Of a stretch of 8,183 nt of DNA, positions 1 through 6,326 are shown one piece after another. A program made the translations under genes and the position numbers. Position 1 is the stretch's first letter. Each line of letters starts with the position of its first letter. Below the pieces are notes generated by a model. The model was not told the DNA's origin, did not search any database, and was given only the letters and a program-made list of their open reading frames with translations. The stretch spans positions 1-8,183 of the forward strand of contig NZ_CAMLIX010000216.1 in NCBI RefSeq assembly GCF_946479975.1. The letters run 5' to 3'. This stretch comes from an uncultured Flavobacterium sp. (GTDB taxonomy: Bacteria; Bacteroidota; Bacteroidia; Flavobacteriales; Flavobacteriaceae).

Positions 1-883
1 AACTGCAGGAAAACAGGTTGACGACGAAGATTTACGCGAATTGATGAAAGAAAACGGAATCGGGCGTCCGTCTACGCGTGCGAATATTATTGAAACGCTT
101 TTTAAACGCCAATATATTGTTAGAAATAAAAAGCAGGTTTTACCAACTGTAACGGGAATCCAGTTGATTGATACGATTCAGAATGAATTGATTAAATCAG
201 CTGAGCTTACGGGTTCTTGGGAAAAGCAATTGAAAGATATCGAGAAAGGGACTTTTACGGCTGCTGCGTTTATCAAAAACATGAAACGTATGGTGGAATC
301 TTTGGTTTATGAAGTCCGAAGTGAAACCAAACATGCCAACATTTCTCACGCTGCAACTGTTCAAAAACCAGTTGCTAAAGTCGAAAAAAAGAAAGCTTCC
401 GGAATTTTAGCAGAAACTTGTCCAAAATGTCAGAAAGGGAATTTTATAAAAGGAAAATCTGCTTTTGGATGCAGTGAATACAAATCGGGTTGTGATTTTG
501 TACTGCCTTATGTTTTTCATGATAAAAAAATTACCGAAAGTCAGTACCTGCGATTGATTCAAAAAGGTTCAACGGTAAATATAAAAGGTTTTAAAACTGA
601 CTCTGGAACTGTGGAAGGTTTAATTCGTTTTGAGGAAAACTACAAATTAAAATTAGAACCAAAGAAAACGGAAAAGAAAGGCGAGTCTAAAGAAAGTTCA
701 GATGCATTGGTTTGTCCGAAATGTAAAAAAGGAACGATTCTAAAAGGCAAAACTGCTTACGGTTGCGCTGAATATAAATCGGGTTGTGATTTTAAAGTTA
801 CTTTCGACGAAGTTAGAGCGCAGCTGAAAGATCAAAAACCGACTAAGGAATTGGTTTATTCTATTTTATCTGCTAGCGTTTAA
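1..883 (+). CDS. topB: DNA topoisomerase III (type IA), C-terminal part, cut by window start
   Basis: This is the C-terminal part of a type IA topoisomerase, which passes one DNA strand through a transient break to relax negative supercoils or decatenate DNA. The frame is open from base 2 and the real start lies upstream; the TTG/ATG at 41-46 is internal. What is seen: the conserved stretch ENGIGRPSTRANIIETLF (about 50-103). The STRANIIETL form is typical of TopB, whereas TopA usually has STYAPTI, so I prefer topB. The active-site tyrosine and Toprim domain would lie upstream, outside the window. The tail has two zinc-ribbon-like modules with Cys codons at 419, 428, 470, 491 and at 713, 722, 764, 785. 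Between them is a Toprim_Crpt-like segment (KKITESQYLRLIQKGSTV, then GFKTDSGTVEG). A lysine-rich linker precedes each module. The TAA stop at 881 runs into a T-tract. The family is certain; topB rather than topA is likely. Confidence 0.9.
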   Translation, partial: TAGKQVDDEDLRELMKENGIGRPSTRANIIETLFKRQYIVRNKKQVLPTVTGIQLIDTIQNELIKSAELTGSWEKQLKDIEKGTFTAAAFIKNMKRMVESLVYEVRSETKHANISHAATVQKPVAKVEKKKASGILAETCPKCQKGNFIKGKSAFGCSEYKSGCDFVLPYVFHDKKITESQYLRLIQKGSTVNIKGFKTDSGTVEGLIRFEENYKLKLEPKKTEKKGESKESSDALVCPKCKKGTILKGKTAYGCAEYKSGCDFKVTFDEVRAQLKDQKPTKELVYSILSASV

Positions 884-892
884 TTTTTTTTT

Positions 893-1197
893 GTCACAGA
901 TCTTTTTTTAGCCACGAATTACACGAATTTGCACTAATTTATTTTTTACGAATGTTTTTTTTGCCACAGATTTAAAAGATTAAATTGATTTTTTTTAGCC
1001 ACGAATTACACTAATTTCCACTAATTTTTTTAGCTAATTTTTTTCTTATCTAATGAAGAATCAAAACTGATCTGCTTAAATCTGCAAATCTGTACTATCT
1101 GCGTGAAATAAAAATCATTTTTAATTCTTTAAATCTGTGGCAAAATTTCCATTAAACAATTCGTGAAAATTATTGTAATTCGTGGCTAAAAAAAATT
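893..1197. repeat. Cluster of dispersed-type repeat words arranged as a large imperfect palindrome
   Basis: This spacer of more than 300 bases holds no gene. It is built from two diverged words. Word B (AGCCACGAATTACACGAATT and variants, preceded by a T-tract) lies forward at 903-940 and 988-1025, and inverted at about 1151-1196. Word A (TTTTGCCACAGATTTAAA) lies forward at 959-976 and inverted at 1128-1145. The A pair is an exact 18-nt inverted match. Positions 988-1010 are an exact 23-nt inverted match to 1174-1196. Left order B-A thus mirrors right order A'-B', so about 903-990 could pair with 1111-1196 around a loop of roughly 120 nt. The loop contains four ATCTG words (starts at 1070, 1080, 1088, 1097). 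No ORF, transposase or clear target-site duplication is seen. My recollection is that similar words recur in Flavobacterium spacers; that was not searched here. Confidence 0.8.
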
Positions 1198-1208
1198 TCA
1201 TACTTTAG
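1179..1208 (+). promoter_or_regulatory. Weak candidate promoter for the lipoprotein pair
   Basis: The Bacteroidota vegetative promoter is TTG-N19-TAnnTTTG. Here TTC (1179-1181) is followed after 19 nt by TACTTTAG (1201-1208), one mismatch in each box. It lies 33 nt before the first lipoprotein ATG and partly inside the inverted repeat copy. This is a weak match in very AT-rich DNA, so it is only a candidate. Confidence 0.25.
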
Positions 1209-1241
1209 TACCTCTATTTATAAAACAAAAACTTACAATAT

Positions 1242-1718
1242 ATGTTTCAGAAAATTACCCTTATTGCTCTAATAATAGCTTTCGTTTCCTGCCAGAAAAA
1301 AGAAACGGTTGAAAAAGACAAAATCAAAATAGCCGACTGGTTAATTGGAAACTGGGAAAATACTTCTCCTGAAGGTGTTTTAACTGAGAACTGGCAGAAA
1401 TTAAACGATAGTACTTTCAGTGCTTCTTCTTATTTTATAAAAGAGAAAGACACGCTACATTTTGAAACTATTGTTTTGGCACAAGTAGGAGAAACGCTGA
1501 CTTATAAAGCAACGGTAAAAGGACAAAACGAAGACAAACCAGTATTCTTCCCTTCTACTTCTGAATCAGATAAACAATTGGTTTTTGAAAATGCTAAACA
1601 CGATTATCCTCAAAAAATCACTTATACAAAAGGTGCAAATAATACTTTGACAGCTGAGATTTCTGGAAAACTGAATGGGAAACCGAGTTCAGAGAAGTTT
1701 GTTTTTACGAAGAAGTAA
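1242..1718 (+). CDS. DUF6265-type lipoprotein, first of a tandem pair
   Basis: A 158-residue exported lipoprotein of unknown function. A basic and hydrophobic signal peptide leads to a lipobox-like FVSC with the lipidated Cys at residue 17, followed by QKKE. It is therefore probably anchored in the membrane after signal peptidase II processing; inner versus outer membrane is not decided. The mature part matches what I know of the DUF6265 family: WLIGNWEN at 33-40, EGVLTENW at 44-51, and the hallmark VFENAKHDYPQKITY at 114-128. The fold is likely a small beta-rich, lipocalin-like domain (inference), and no catalytic residues can be named. The ATG start sets the signal peptide correctly; no Shine-Dalgarno is seen, as is usual in this phylum. 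It lies 34 bp before a paralogue of nearly the same size, so the two are probably cotranscribed. Family membership is likely; the function is not known. Confidence 0.8.
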   Translation: MFQKITLIALIIAFVSCQKKETVEKDKIKIADWLIGNWENTSPEGVLTENWQKLNDSTFSASSYFIKEKDTLHFETIVLAQVGETLTYKATVKGQNEDKPVFFPSTSESDKQLVFENAKHDYPQKITYTKGANNTLTAEISGKLNGKPSSEKFVFTKK

Positions 1719-1752
1719 AAGAAGGCGAACATAACTTATAAATTAACGAATC

Positions 1753-2250
1753 ATGAAACTAAATAGACTATTATTAATTGCATTTGTATTGATAGTAACT
1801 TCATGTAAAAAAGAAGCTAAAACTGAAATTCCTGTCAAAAGCTATCCTAATCTTGCTAAAGCAAATTGGTTTATAGGCGAATGGGGAAATAAATCTACAG
1901 ATGGCGAACTTACAGAACGCTGGAAAAAAGAAAATGATTCTGTTTATTTAGGAGAATCTTATTTTGTGGTTGGGGAAAAAGATACTGTATTTGCAGAAAA
2001 GGTTCGCCTTGAAGAGTTGAATGGTAAATTAAATTATATTGTATCTGTTCCTGGACAAAATAAAGAATTACCTGTAAGTTTTGAAATGACTTCGTCAACA
2101 GACAATCAAATTGTTTTTGAAAATCCGAAGCACGATTATCCAAATAAAATTATTTACAATCTTATAGAAAAAGATTCATTACTTGCAGAAATTTCTGGTT
2201 TGAAAAAGGGAAAACCTTTCACGGAAAAATTTGTGATGAAGAAACGATAA
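1753..2250 (+). CDS. DUF6265-type lipoprotein, second of a tandem pair
   Basis: A 165-residue lipoprotein paralogous to the gene before it. The signal peptide ends in VTSC with the lipidated Cys at residue 18, then KKEAK. The mature domain has the same landmarks in the same order: WFIGEWGN at 39-46, DGELTERW at 50-57, PGQNKELPV at 100-108, and VFENPKHDYPNKIIY at 121-135, ending in GKPFTEKFVMKKR. By eye about half of the aligned mature residues are identical to the upstream copy, so the duplication is not recent. The main difference is about six extra residues between the Cys and the first Trp motif. It is probably the second gene of a two-gene operon. Downstream is a hairpin-rich spacer facing a convergent transporter gene. 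The function is unknown; a binding or carrier role would be a guess from the likely beta-barrel fold. Confidence 0.8.
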   Translation: MKLNRLLLIAFVLIVTSCKKEAKTEIPVKSYPNLAKANWFIGEWGNKSTDGELTERWKKENDSVYLGESYFVVGEKDTVFAEKVRLEELNGKLNYIVSVPGQNKELPVSFEMTSSTDNQIVFENPKHDYPNKIIYNLIEKDSLLAEISGLKKGKPFTEKFVMKKR

Positions 2251-2276
2251 TTATCTATTTGAAATCTTAAGCTAAA

Positions 2277-2477
2277 CTGGACTAAAGTCCAGCTCTACAA
2301 TATTTTTAGAACCTATGGTTCTTTTTTCGGAATTTAAAATTCCGTAGGAATGTAGCCATATCGTAGAGACTTGACTAAAGTCCAGCTATACAATCTTTTT
2401 AGAACCTGTGGTTCCTTTTTCGGAATTTAAAATTCCGTAGGAATGTATCATATTGTAGAGACGGATTTCAATCCGTC
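2277..2477. repeat. Two tandem 92/93-bp multi-hairpin units between convergent genes
   Basis: Unit 1 (2278-2370) and unit 2 (2371-2462) are closely similar along their length. Each has three palindromes in the same order. The first is CTGGAC-taaa-GTCCAG (2277-2292; imperfect in unit 2). The second is AGAACC-tat-GGTTCT (2308-2322; GAACC-tgt-GGTTC at 2402-2414). The third is CGGAATTT-a-AAATTCCG (2328-2344 and 2421-2437), a perfect 17-mer identical in both units. Unit 2 is followed by GACGGATT-tc-AATCCGTC (2460-2477). In addition, CTCTACAATA at 2293-2302 is the exact reverse complement of 2451-2460, so one outer stem could enclose both units. There is no coding potential. It may be a convergent terminator or RNA-stabilising structure, or a REP-like dispersed element. 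Confidence 0.85.
2308..2327 (+). terminator. Candidate intrinsic terminator for the lipoprotein operon
   Basis: A perfect 6-bp stem AGAACC/GGTTCT with a 3-nt loop runs straight into a T6 tract (2322-2327, the first T shared with the stem), 58 bp after the second lipoprotein stop. The stem is short and only moderately GC-rich, so termination may be partial. The equivalent stem in the second unit (2402-2414) is followed by C and T5 (2416-2420) and would be a back-up. Neither is followed by a T-tract on the minus strand, so they would not obviously serve the convergent MFS gene. Confidence 0.5.
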
Positions 2478-2537
2478 GGAGTTTTGAAAATGCTAGAATT
2501 ATCATGAGGGATTGAGATGTACAAACCTTATATACTC

Positions 2538-2569
2538 AGAACCTTAGAATCTCAGCATCTTAGAGGCTA
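2538..2569. repeat. Short degenerate 8-bp tandem repeat
   Basis: Four consecutive 8-mers, agaacctt, agaatctc, agcatctt and agaggcta, keep the pattern AGnnncTn. They end 5 bp before the end of the MFS coding region. This is a low-complexity stretch with no evident function. Confidence 0.5.
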
Positions 2570-2574
2570 AAAAA

Positions 2575-3735
2575 CTACTCATTCTCCCCGATTTTATTCA
2601 CCATAAAAATCATCATTATCCCTAGAAGCGCCATTACTAAAAACGCCCATTTCATACTTAAATATTCAGAAATAAAACCAACCATTGGCGGTACCAATAA
2701 AAATCCAAGGTAACCAATAGTTGAAATGGAAGTTAAAGCAGAACCACTGCTTAATTTTGAGGATCTTCCCGCAATGCTAAACACCAGTGGCACCACACAG
2801 GAAACTCCAAATCCGATTAAAACGTAACCGAAAATAGTTGGATACGCATATGGCAGGACAAAACAGATTCCAAATCCTATTGTGATTAATATCCCGCTGT
2901 AAAGCAGGATTTTTTTTGTTCCAAATTTCATTACGCCATAATCTCCAAAAATACGTCCCAAAGTTACTGCTGACGCAAAGAAAACAAATGCGGCGCTGGT
3001 TAATTTTGGAGAAGCTTTTAAGATATTTTCAAAGTAGATACCGCTCCAGTCGTACATTGTATTTTCGCAGGCCATAGAAACAAAACAAATCAAGGCAAAT
3101 TTTACCAAGTTTTTTTCTGGCATTGAGAAAAATTTCTTTTTTACAGGAACAGGCTCATTATGAATACTCATTGGATAAAAACAAGCCGTCAGCGCAAGCA
3201 TAAATACACTCACTCCCAATAAATGATACGATGGCGCAATTTTCTGTGTTACCATGACATAACCTAAACCAGCTCCAGAAAAAACAGCAATACTCCAAAC
3301 TGCATGAAAACGCGTTATAATAGATTTTGGATATAATTTCTGCACTTCTAAAGATTGTGCATTTATCGATAAATTGAAGATATTTCGAGAAGCTCCAAAA
3401 ACTAAAAGTACACACACTAATTGCCACACAAAAGCAACCAAACCTGGCAATGACAATACAATATTAAACATAATTGCTCCTAAAAGCATGATATAGCGAC
3501 TGCTGTATTTGTTTAATAATTTTCCTGTAAACGGCATAGTCAGCATTAAACCAATCGGAAATGCAAATAAAACGGCTCCAAATTGTGCTTCAGATAATTT
3601 TAGTTGTGCTTGTATGTGCGGAATTCTGGAAACCCAAGAAGAATACCCAAAACCTGAAAGAAAAAAGAAAACAGTATTGGCTATACGATAACCTCTAGGT
3701 GTATGTTGAATTTTTTTGAAGAAAGATAAAATCAT
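2575..3735 (-). CDS. MFS transporter, MosC/YbjJ-like
   Basis: A 386-residue polytopic inner-membrane protein of the major facilitator superfamily, of normal length for about 12 membrane segments, with a central cytoplasmic linker near 190-210 (NEPVPVKKKFF). What is seen: SWVSRIPHIQAQLKLSEAQFG at about 33-53, typical of the MosC/YbjJ branch; a motif-A-like GKLLNKYSSR at 71-80; NLSINAQSLEVQK at 121-133; HAVWSIAVFSGAGLG at 144-158; ENTMYDWSGIYF at 224-235, which corresponds to the EGAxxDWSGVY motif of this branch; and LGRIFGDYGVMKFG at 259-272, the motif A of the second half. The substrate of this branch is not established; MosC was linked to rhizopine metabolism and sugar-like substrates are often guessed. 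ATG at 3735 gives a suitable cytoplasmic N-terminus and TAG ends it at 2575. It is divergent from the TonB receptor at 3952, leaving 216 bp for control of both. Family call is firm; substrate unknown. Confidence 0.88.
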   Translation of the reverse strand: MILSFFKKIQHTPRGYRIANTVFFFLSGFGYSSWVSRIPHIQAQLKLSEAQFGAVLFAFPIGLMLTMPFTGKLLNKYSSRYIMLLGAIMFNIVLSLPGLVAFVWQLVCVLLVFGASRNIFNLSINAQSLEVQKLYPKSIITRFHAVWSIAVFSGAGLGYVMVTQKIAPSYHLLGVSVFMLALTACFYPMSIHNEPVPVKKKFFSMPEKNLVKFALICFVSMACENTMYDWSGIYFENILKASPKLTSAAFVFFASAVTLGRIFGDYGVMKFGTKKILLYSGILITIGFGICFVLPYAYPTIFGYVLIGFGVSCVVPLVFSIAGRSSKLSSGSALTSISTIGYLGFLLVPPMVGFISEYLSMKWAFLVMALLGIMMIFMVNKIGENE

Positions 3736-3754
3736 GAAATTGTTTTTCAGACTG

Positions 3755-3762
3755 CAAAATTA
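3755..3762 (-). promoter_or_regulatory. Candidate -7 box for the MFS gene
   Basis: Read on the minus strand this is TAATTTTG, a perfect fit to TAnnTTTG, 19 bp before the MFS start codon. No TTG sits at the preferred 19-nt distance; the nearest upstream candidate (3790-3788) is 25 nt away. The -33 box is therefore poor, which may mean a weak or activator-dependent promoter, or that the match is chance. Confidence 0.4.
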
Positions 3763-3783
3763 AGGCTTTTTAAACTTTATCTT

Positions 3784-3795
3784 ACTACAAGTAGT
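3784..3795. promoter_or_regulatory. Short palindrome upstream of the MFS -7 box
   Basis: ACTAC-aa-GTAGT is a perfect inverted repeat with 5-bp arms and a 2-bp centre. It lies 21 bp upstream of the candidate MFS -7 box, where the -33 region should be, and so could be an operator or activator site. No regulator gene is in the window and I do not assign a family. Confidence 0.35.
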
Positions 3796-3830
3796 TCAAA
3801 GAATTGCGTTTAAACGGTCTAAAATCGACA

Positions 3831-3874
3831 TTTAACAATTTCATCACCAAATGATAAAAATAATAATTGTTAAA
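3831..3874. promoter_or_regulatory. Inverted repeat overlapping the -33 box of receptor 1
   Basis: TTTAACAATT (3831-3840) and AATTGTTAAA (3865-3874) are exact 10-bp inverted arms 24 bp apart. The right arm contains the TTG of the -33 box (3867-3869), so a protein bound across both arms would block or recruit RNA polymerase. In the loop and right arm, 3853-3871 agrees with the classical 19-bp Fur consensus at 14 of 19 positions. That fits iron control of a siderophore receptor, but AT-rich DNA gives such matches easily. Confidence 0.5.
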
Positions 3875-3896
3875 GTTATTTTAATTTCTACATTTG
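3867..3896 (+). promoter_or_regulatory. Bacteroidota-type promoter of TonB receptor 1
   Basis: TTG at 3867-3869, a spacer of exactly 19 nt, then TACATTTG at 3889-3896. This is a full match to the Flavobacterium consensus TTG-N19-TAnnTTTG. Transcription should begin a few bases after 3896, giving a leader of about 50 nt before the ATG at 3952. Confidence 0.75.
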
Positions 3897-3930
3897 AATT
3901 GTTTTTATTAATTCTAAATAAAAACAATTC
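3896..3930. promoter_or_regulatory. Perfect 14-bp inverted repeat in the leader of receptor 1
   Basis: GAATTGTTTTTATT (3896-3909) and its exact reverse complement (3917-3930) flank a 7-nt centre. The left arm begins on the last G of the -7 box. In DNA it would span the transcription start and could be an operator. In RNA only the inner part (from about 3901) would be transcribed, giving an A/U-rich stem of about 9 bp. It ends 21 bp before the start codon. A shorter inverted repeat sits at the same place in receptor 2. Confidence 0.65.
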
Positions 3931-3951
3931 TAAACCAATAAAAGAAATCCA

Positions 3952-6276
3952 ATGAATTACCATCACCAGAAAACACTTCGTTTTCTATTTTCAATCAGTT
4001 TTTTATTTTCGTTCTTATCTATTTTTGCACAGCAGAATAACGGAAAAATTACAGGAACTATCACAACATCTGACGGCGATGCTGCAGCAGGCGTAAACAT
4101 TATTCTAAAAAACACCAAATACGGTACGGTATCAAACGATGACGGTACTTTTGATTTTAATAGGGTAAAAGCAAATCCTTATACGCTTCAAATCTCTTTA
4201 ACTGGATATGAAACCTTAGAAACTCAGGTAACGGTTACAGAAAGTGAAACGACTACACTTAACTTACAACTCAAAGTTTCTAATAAAGAATTACAGGAAG
4301 TTGTAATTAGTGGGAAGAAAAGTATTCTTTCTAAAAAAACAGATTATGTTGCTAGAATGCCACTTAAAAATCTGGAAAACCCGCAAGTTTACAGCGTTAT
4401 ACAAAAAGAACTTTTGCAAGAACAGGTTGCTGTAGATATTAGAAGCGCAGTACAAAACTCTCCAGGAGTAGTTTCTATCAGTTTTCCGTCTGGAGGTGTT
4501 GGAATAATATTTAGAGGATTTTCTACGGGAGTTAATTCAAGAAACGGAATGGAAACAGCTTCTGGCCGATCTTCTGTTGATCTTGGAAATGTGGAAAGAA
4601 TTGAAATTATGAAAGGTCCGTCTGGAACTTTATTTGGTTCTTCCGTTTCTTCTTTTGGCGGAGTTGTCAATTTAGTGACTAAAAAACCACATGAAACCAA
4701 CGCAGCTGAGATCTCTTATACTGGCGGAAGTTATAGTTTAAACAGACTTACAGCAGATGTAAATACTCCGTTAAACAAGGATAAAACTGTATTGTTCAGA
4801 ATAAACATGGCTGTAAATAGAGAAAAAAGCTTTCTGAATTATGGCTTTAATAATACTTTGCTTTTTGCGCCAAGCCTTACTTACAAAGCATCGGACAAAC
4901 TTACTTTTAATTTTGATGCTGAACTTTATAATGTAAATAATACAAGACGTACTTACAATACTTATGCTGCAACTTCTGGAATTACAAATCCAAATGATTT
5001 AAAAATTGATTACAGAAAATCGATGTTTCATGATGATGTTGATGCGAAGACCACTGCTACTAAATTTTTTGCACAGGCAGAATATGAAATAGATGAAAAC
5101 TGGAAATCTACAACGGTATTTTCATTTGTTGGCGAAGATGTAGAACGAAGCTACCAGAGTTATGCCGTGTGGAGTTCTCCAACACAAGTTTCTAGAAGAG
5201 TTGGACTTTGGGGACCTATCTATAATAACTATACTAATATTCAGGAAAACTTGAATGGAAAATTCTCAACTGGAAGCATCAAACATAAATTTTTAGCGGG
5301 TATTAATTACAGAATGTACAGTTCAGCATTTTCTGGTGGAACAACTTTTACACTTGATAATATTGATGTTACAACCAACTTTGCTCCTATTAGAAGAAAA
5401 GCTGTTGATGCTGGTCTTGCCCTTACTACTTCTCAAGTTGCAGATCAAAAAACTTTTAGCGTGTATGCTTGCGACGTGATCAATTTTACAGATCGTCTTT
5501 CTGCCATGTTAAGTTTACGTTTTGATAATTTTGAACGTGAAAAAGTAGGAACAGTTGAAGGTTATCATCAAAATGCTCTTGCTCCCAAACTGGGATTAGT
5601 TTACGAAGTAGTTAAAGATCAGGTTTCTGTATTTGGAAATTACATGAATGGTTTTCAAAACATGCAGCCCGTTACACAGCCAGATTCTGCCCTATTAGTT
5701 CTAGATCCAATTTATGCTGTACAATATGAGTTTGGAGCAAAAGCCGATGCATTCAATAAAAAACTAAGCGGTTCTGTAAGTTATTATAATATTACAATTG
5801 ATAATGCAACAAGATTGAATGCTACAGGATATACGGAACAAGATGGAAAACAAGTAAGCAAAGGTTTTGATTTTGAATTAATTGCAAACCCACTCAACGG
5901 ATGGAACATCGTTGCCGGATATGGTTATAACGACAATAGAATTGTGAAGGCAAGTGATGCTGCTATTGAAGGTAATAAAGCAACATCTTCTCCTGAAAAT
6001 GTAGTTAACTTCTGGACTTCTTACACTTTCCAAAATAAATTAAAAGGCTTAGGACTAGGTTTTGGCGCCAACTATGTTGATGATAATTATTTTACAGCAG
6101 ATAATACTTTCTACATGCCTTCCTATACAACATATAATGCATCTGTATATTATGATCATTCTACATGGAGATTAGGTTTGAAATTCAACAATATTACCAA
6201 CGAAAAATATTGGGATTTCTGGGGAACATCTCAGGCTCCGACAAATATTCTGGCTAATTTGACAATCAAATTCTAA
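3952..6276 (+). CDS. TonB-dependent outer-membrane receptor, siderophore type (receptor 1)
   Basis: A complete 774-residue outer-membrane receptor that would import a ligand, most likely a ferric siderophore, using TonB/ExbBD energy. In order: signal peptide with cleavage after IFA at 26; carboxypeptidase-regulatory-like beta domain at about 31-110 (GKITGTITT ... GVNIILKNTKYGTVSNDDG); a TonB-box-like ELQEVVIS at 113-120; plug at about 135-246, with NVERIEIMKGPSGTLFGS at 213-230 and GGVVNLVTKKP at 236-246; a 22-strand-type barrel to the C-terminus, with FNNITNEKYWDFWG at 745-758 and a terminal Phe as expected for BAM-assembled barrels. The siderophore branch is suggested by the YNITIDNA...KGFDFELIANPLNGW region (612-651) and the last strands; no adjacent ferrisiderophore enzymes confirm it. 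SusC partners are absent, so a glycan role is less likely. ATG at 3952 places the signal peptide properly. It has its own promoter and terminator. Confidence 0.92.
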   Translation: MNYHHQKTLRFLFSISFLFSFLSIFAQQNNGKITGTITTSDGDAAAGVNIILKNTKYGTVSNDDGTFDFNRVKANPYTLQISLTGYETLETQVTVTESETTTLNLQLKVSNKELQEVVISGKKSILSKKTDYVARMPLKNLENPQVYSVIQKELLQEQVAVDIRSAVQNSPGVVSISFPSGGVGIIFRGFSTGVNSRNGMETASGRSSVDLGNVERIEIMKGPSGTLFGSSVSSFGGVVNLVTKKPHETNAAEISYTGGSYSLNRLTADVNTPLNKDKTVLFRINMAVNREKSFLNYGFNNTLLFAPSLTYKASDKLTFNFDAELYNVNNTRRTYNTYAATSGITNPNDLKIDYRKSMFHDDVDAKTTATKFFAQAEYEIDENWKSTTVFSFVGEDVERSYQSYAVWSSPTQVSRRVGLWGPIYNNYTNIQENLNGKFSTGSIKHKFLAGINYRMYSSAFSGGTTFTLDNIDVTTNFAPIRRKAVDAGLALTTSQVADQKTFSVYACDVINFTDRLSAMLSLRFDNFEREKVGTVEGYHQNALAPKLGLVYEVVKDQVSVFGNYMNGFQNMQPVTQPDSALLVLDPIYAVQYEFGAKADAFNKKLSGSVSYYNITIDNATRLNATGYTEQDGKQVSKGFDFELIANPLNGWNIVAGYGYNDNRIVKASDAAIEGNKATSSPENVVNFWTSYTFQNKLKGLGLGFGANYVDDNYFTADNTFYMPSYTTYNASVYYDHSTWRLGLKFNNITNEKYWDFWGTSQAPTNILANLTIKF

Positions 6277-6293
6277 GACAACATTTTAACCTT

Positions 6294-6325
6294 AAAAATG
6301 CACCTCGATTATGAGGTGCTTTTTT
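6294..6325 (+). terminator. Intrinsic terminator of receptor 1
   Basis: A perfect 7-bp stem GCACCTC (6300-6306) and GAGGTGC (6313-6319) with a 6-nt loop is followed by T6 (6320-6325). An A5 run at 6294-6298 on the left means that it could also act in reverse. It begins 23 bp after the receptor 1 stop, so receptors 1 and 2 are probably separate transcription units. Confidence 0.85.
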
Positions 6326-6326
6326 A

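Noticed and set aside
893..1197. Autonomous insertion sequence
   Set aside because: No transposase frame, defined terminal repeats or target duplication can be seen.
1910..2143. Minus-strand open frame inside the second lipoprotein
   Set aside because: It is wholly antisense to a gene with clear family motifs and shows no domain.
2277..2477. CRISPR array
   Set aside because: Only two long units are present, the similarity spans the whole unit without unique spacers, and no cas genes are nearby.
3158..3691. Open frames in other frames or on the other strand inside the MFS gene
   Set aside because: They overlap conserved transporter motifs and have no recognisable protein features.
3896..3951. 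Riboswitch in the receptor 1 leader
   Set aside because: The leader is only about 50 nt with an A/U-only-type stem and shows no known aptamer core.
4389..4700. Minus-strand open frame inside the plug region of receptor 1
   Set aside because: It is antisense to the strongly conserved plug; the open frame is a by-product of codon use.
3952..6276. SusC-type glycan importer
   Set aside because: The length is too short for a typical SusC, no SusD or glycoside hydrolase is adjacent, and the barrel end matches siderophore-type receptors.
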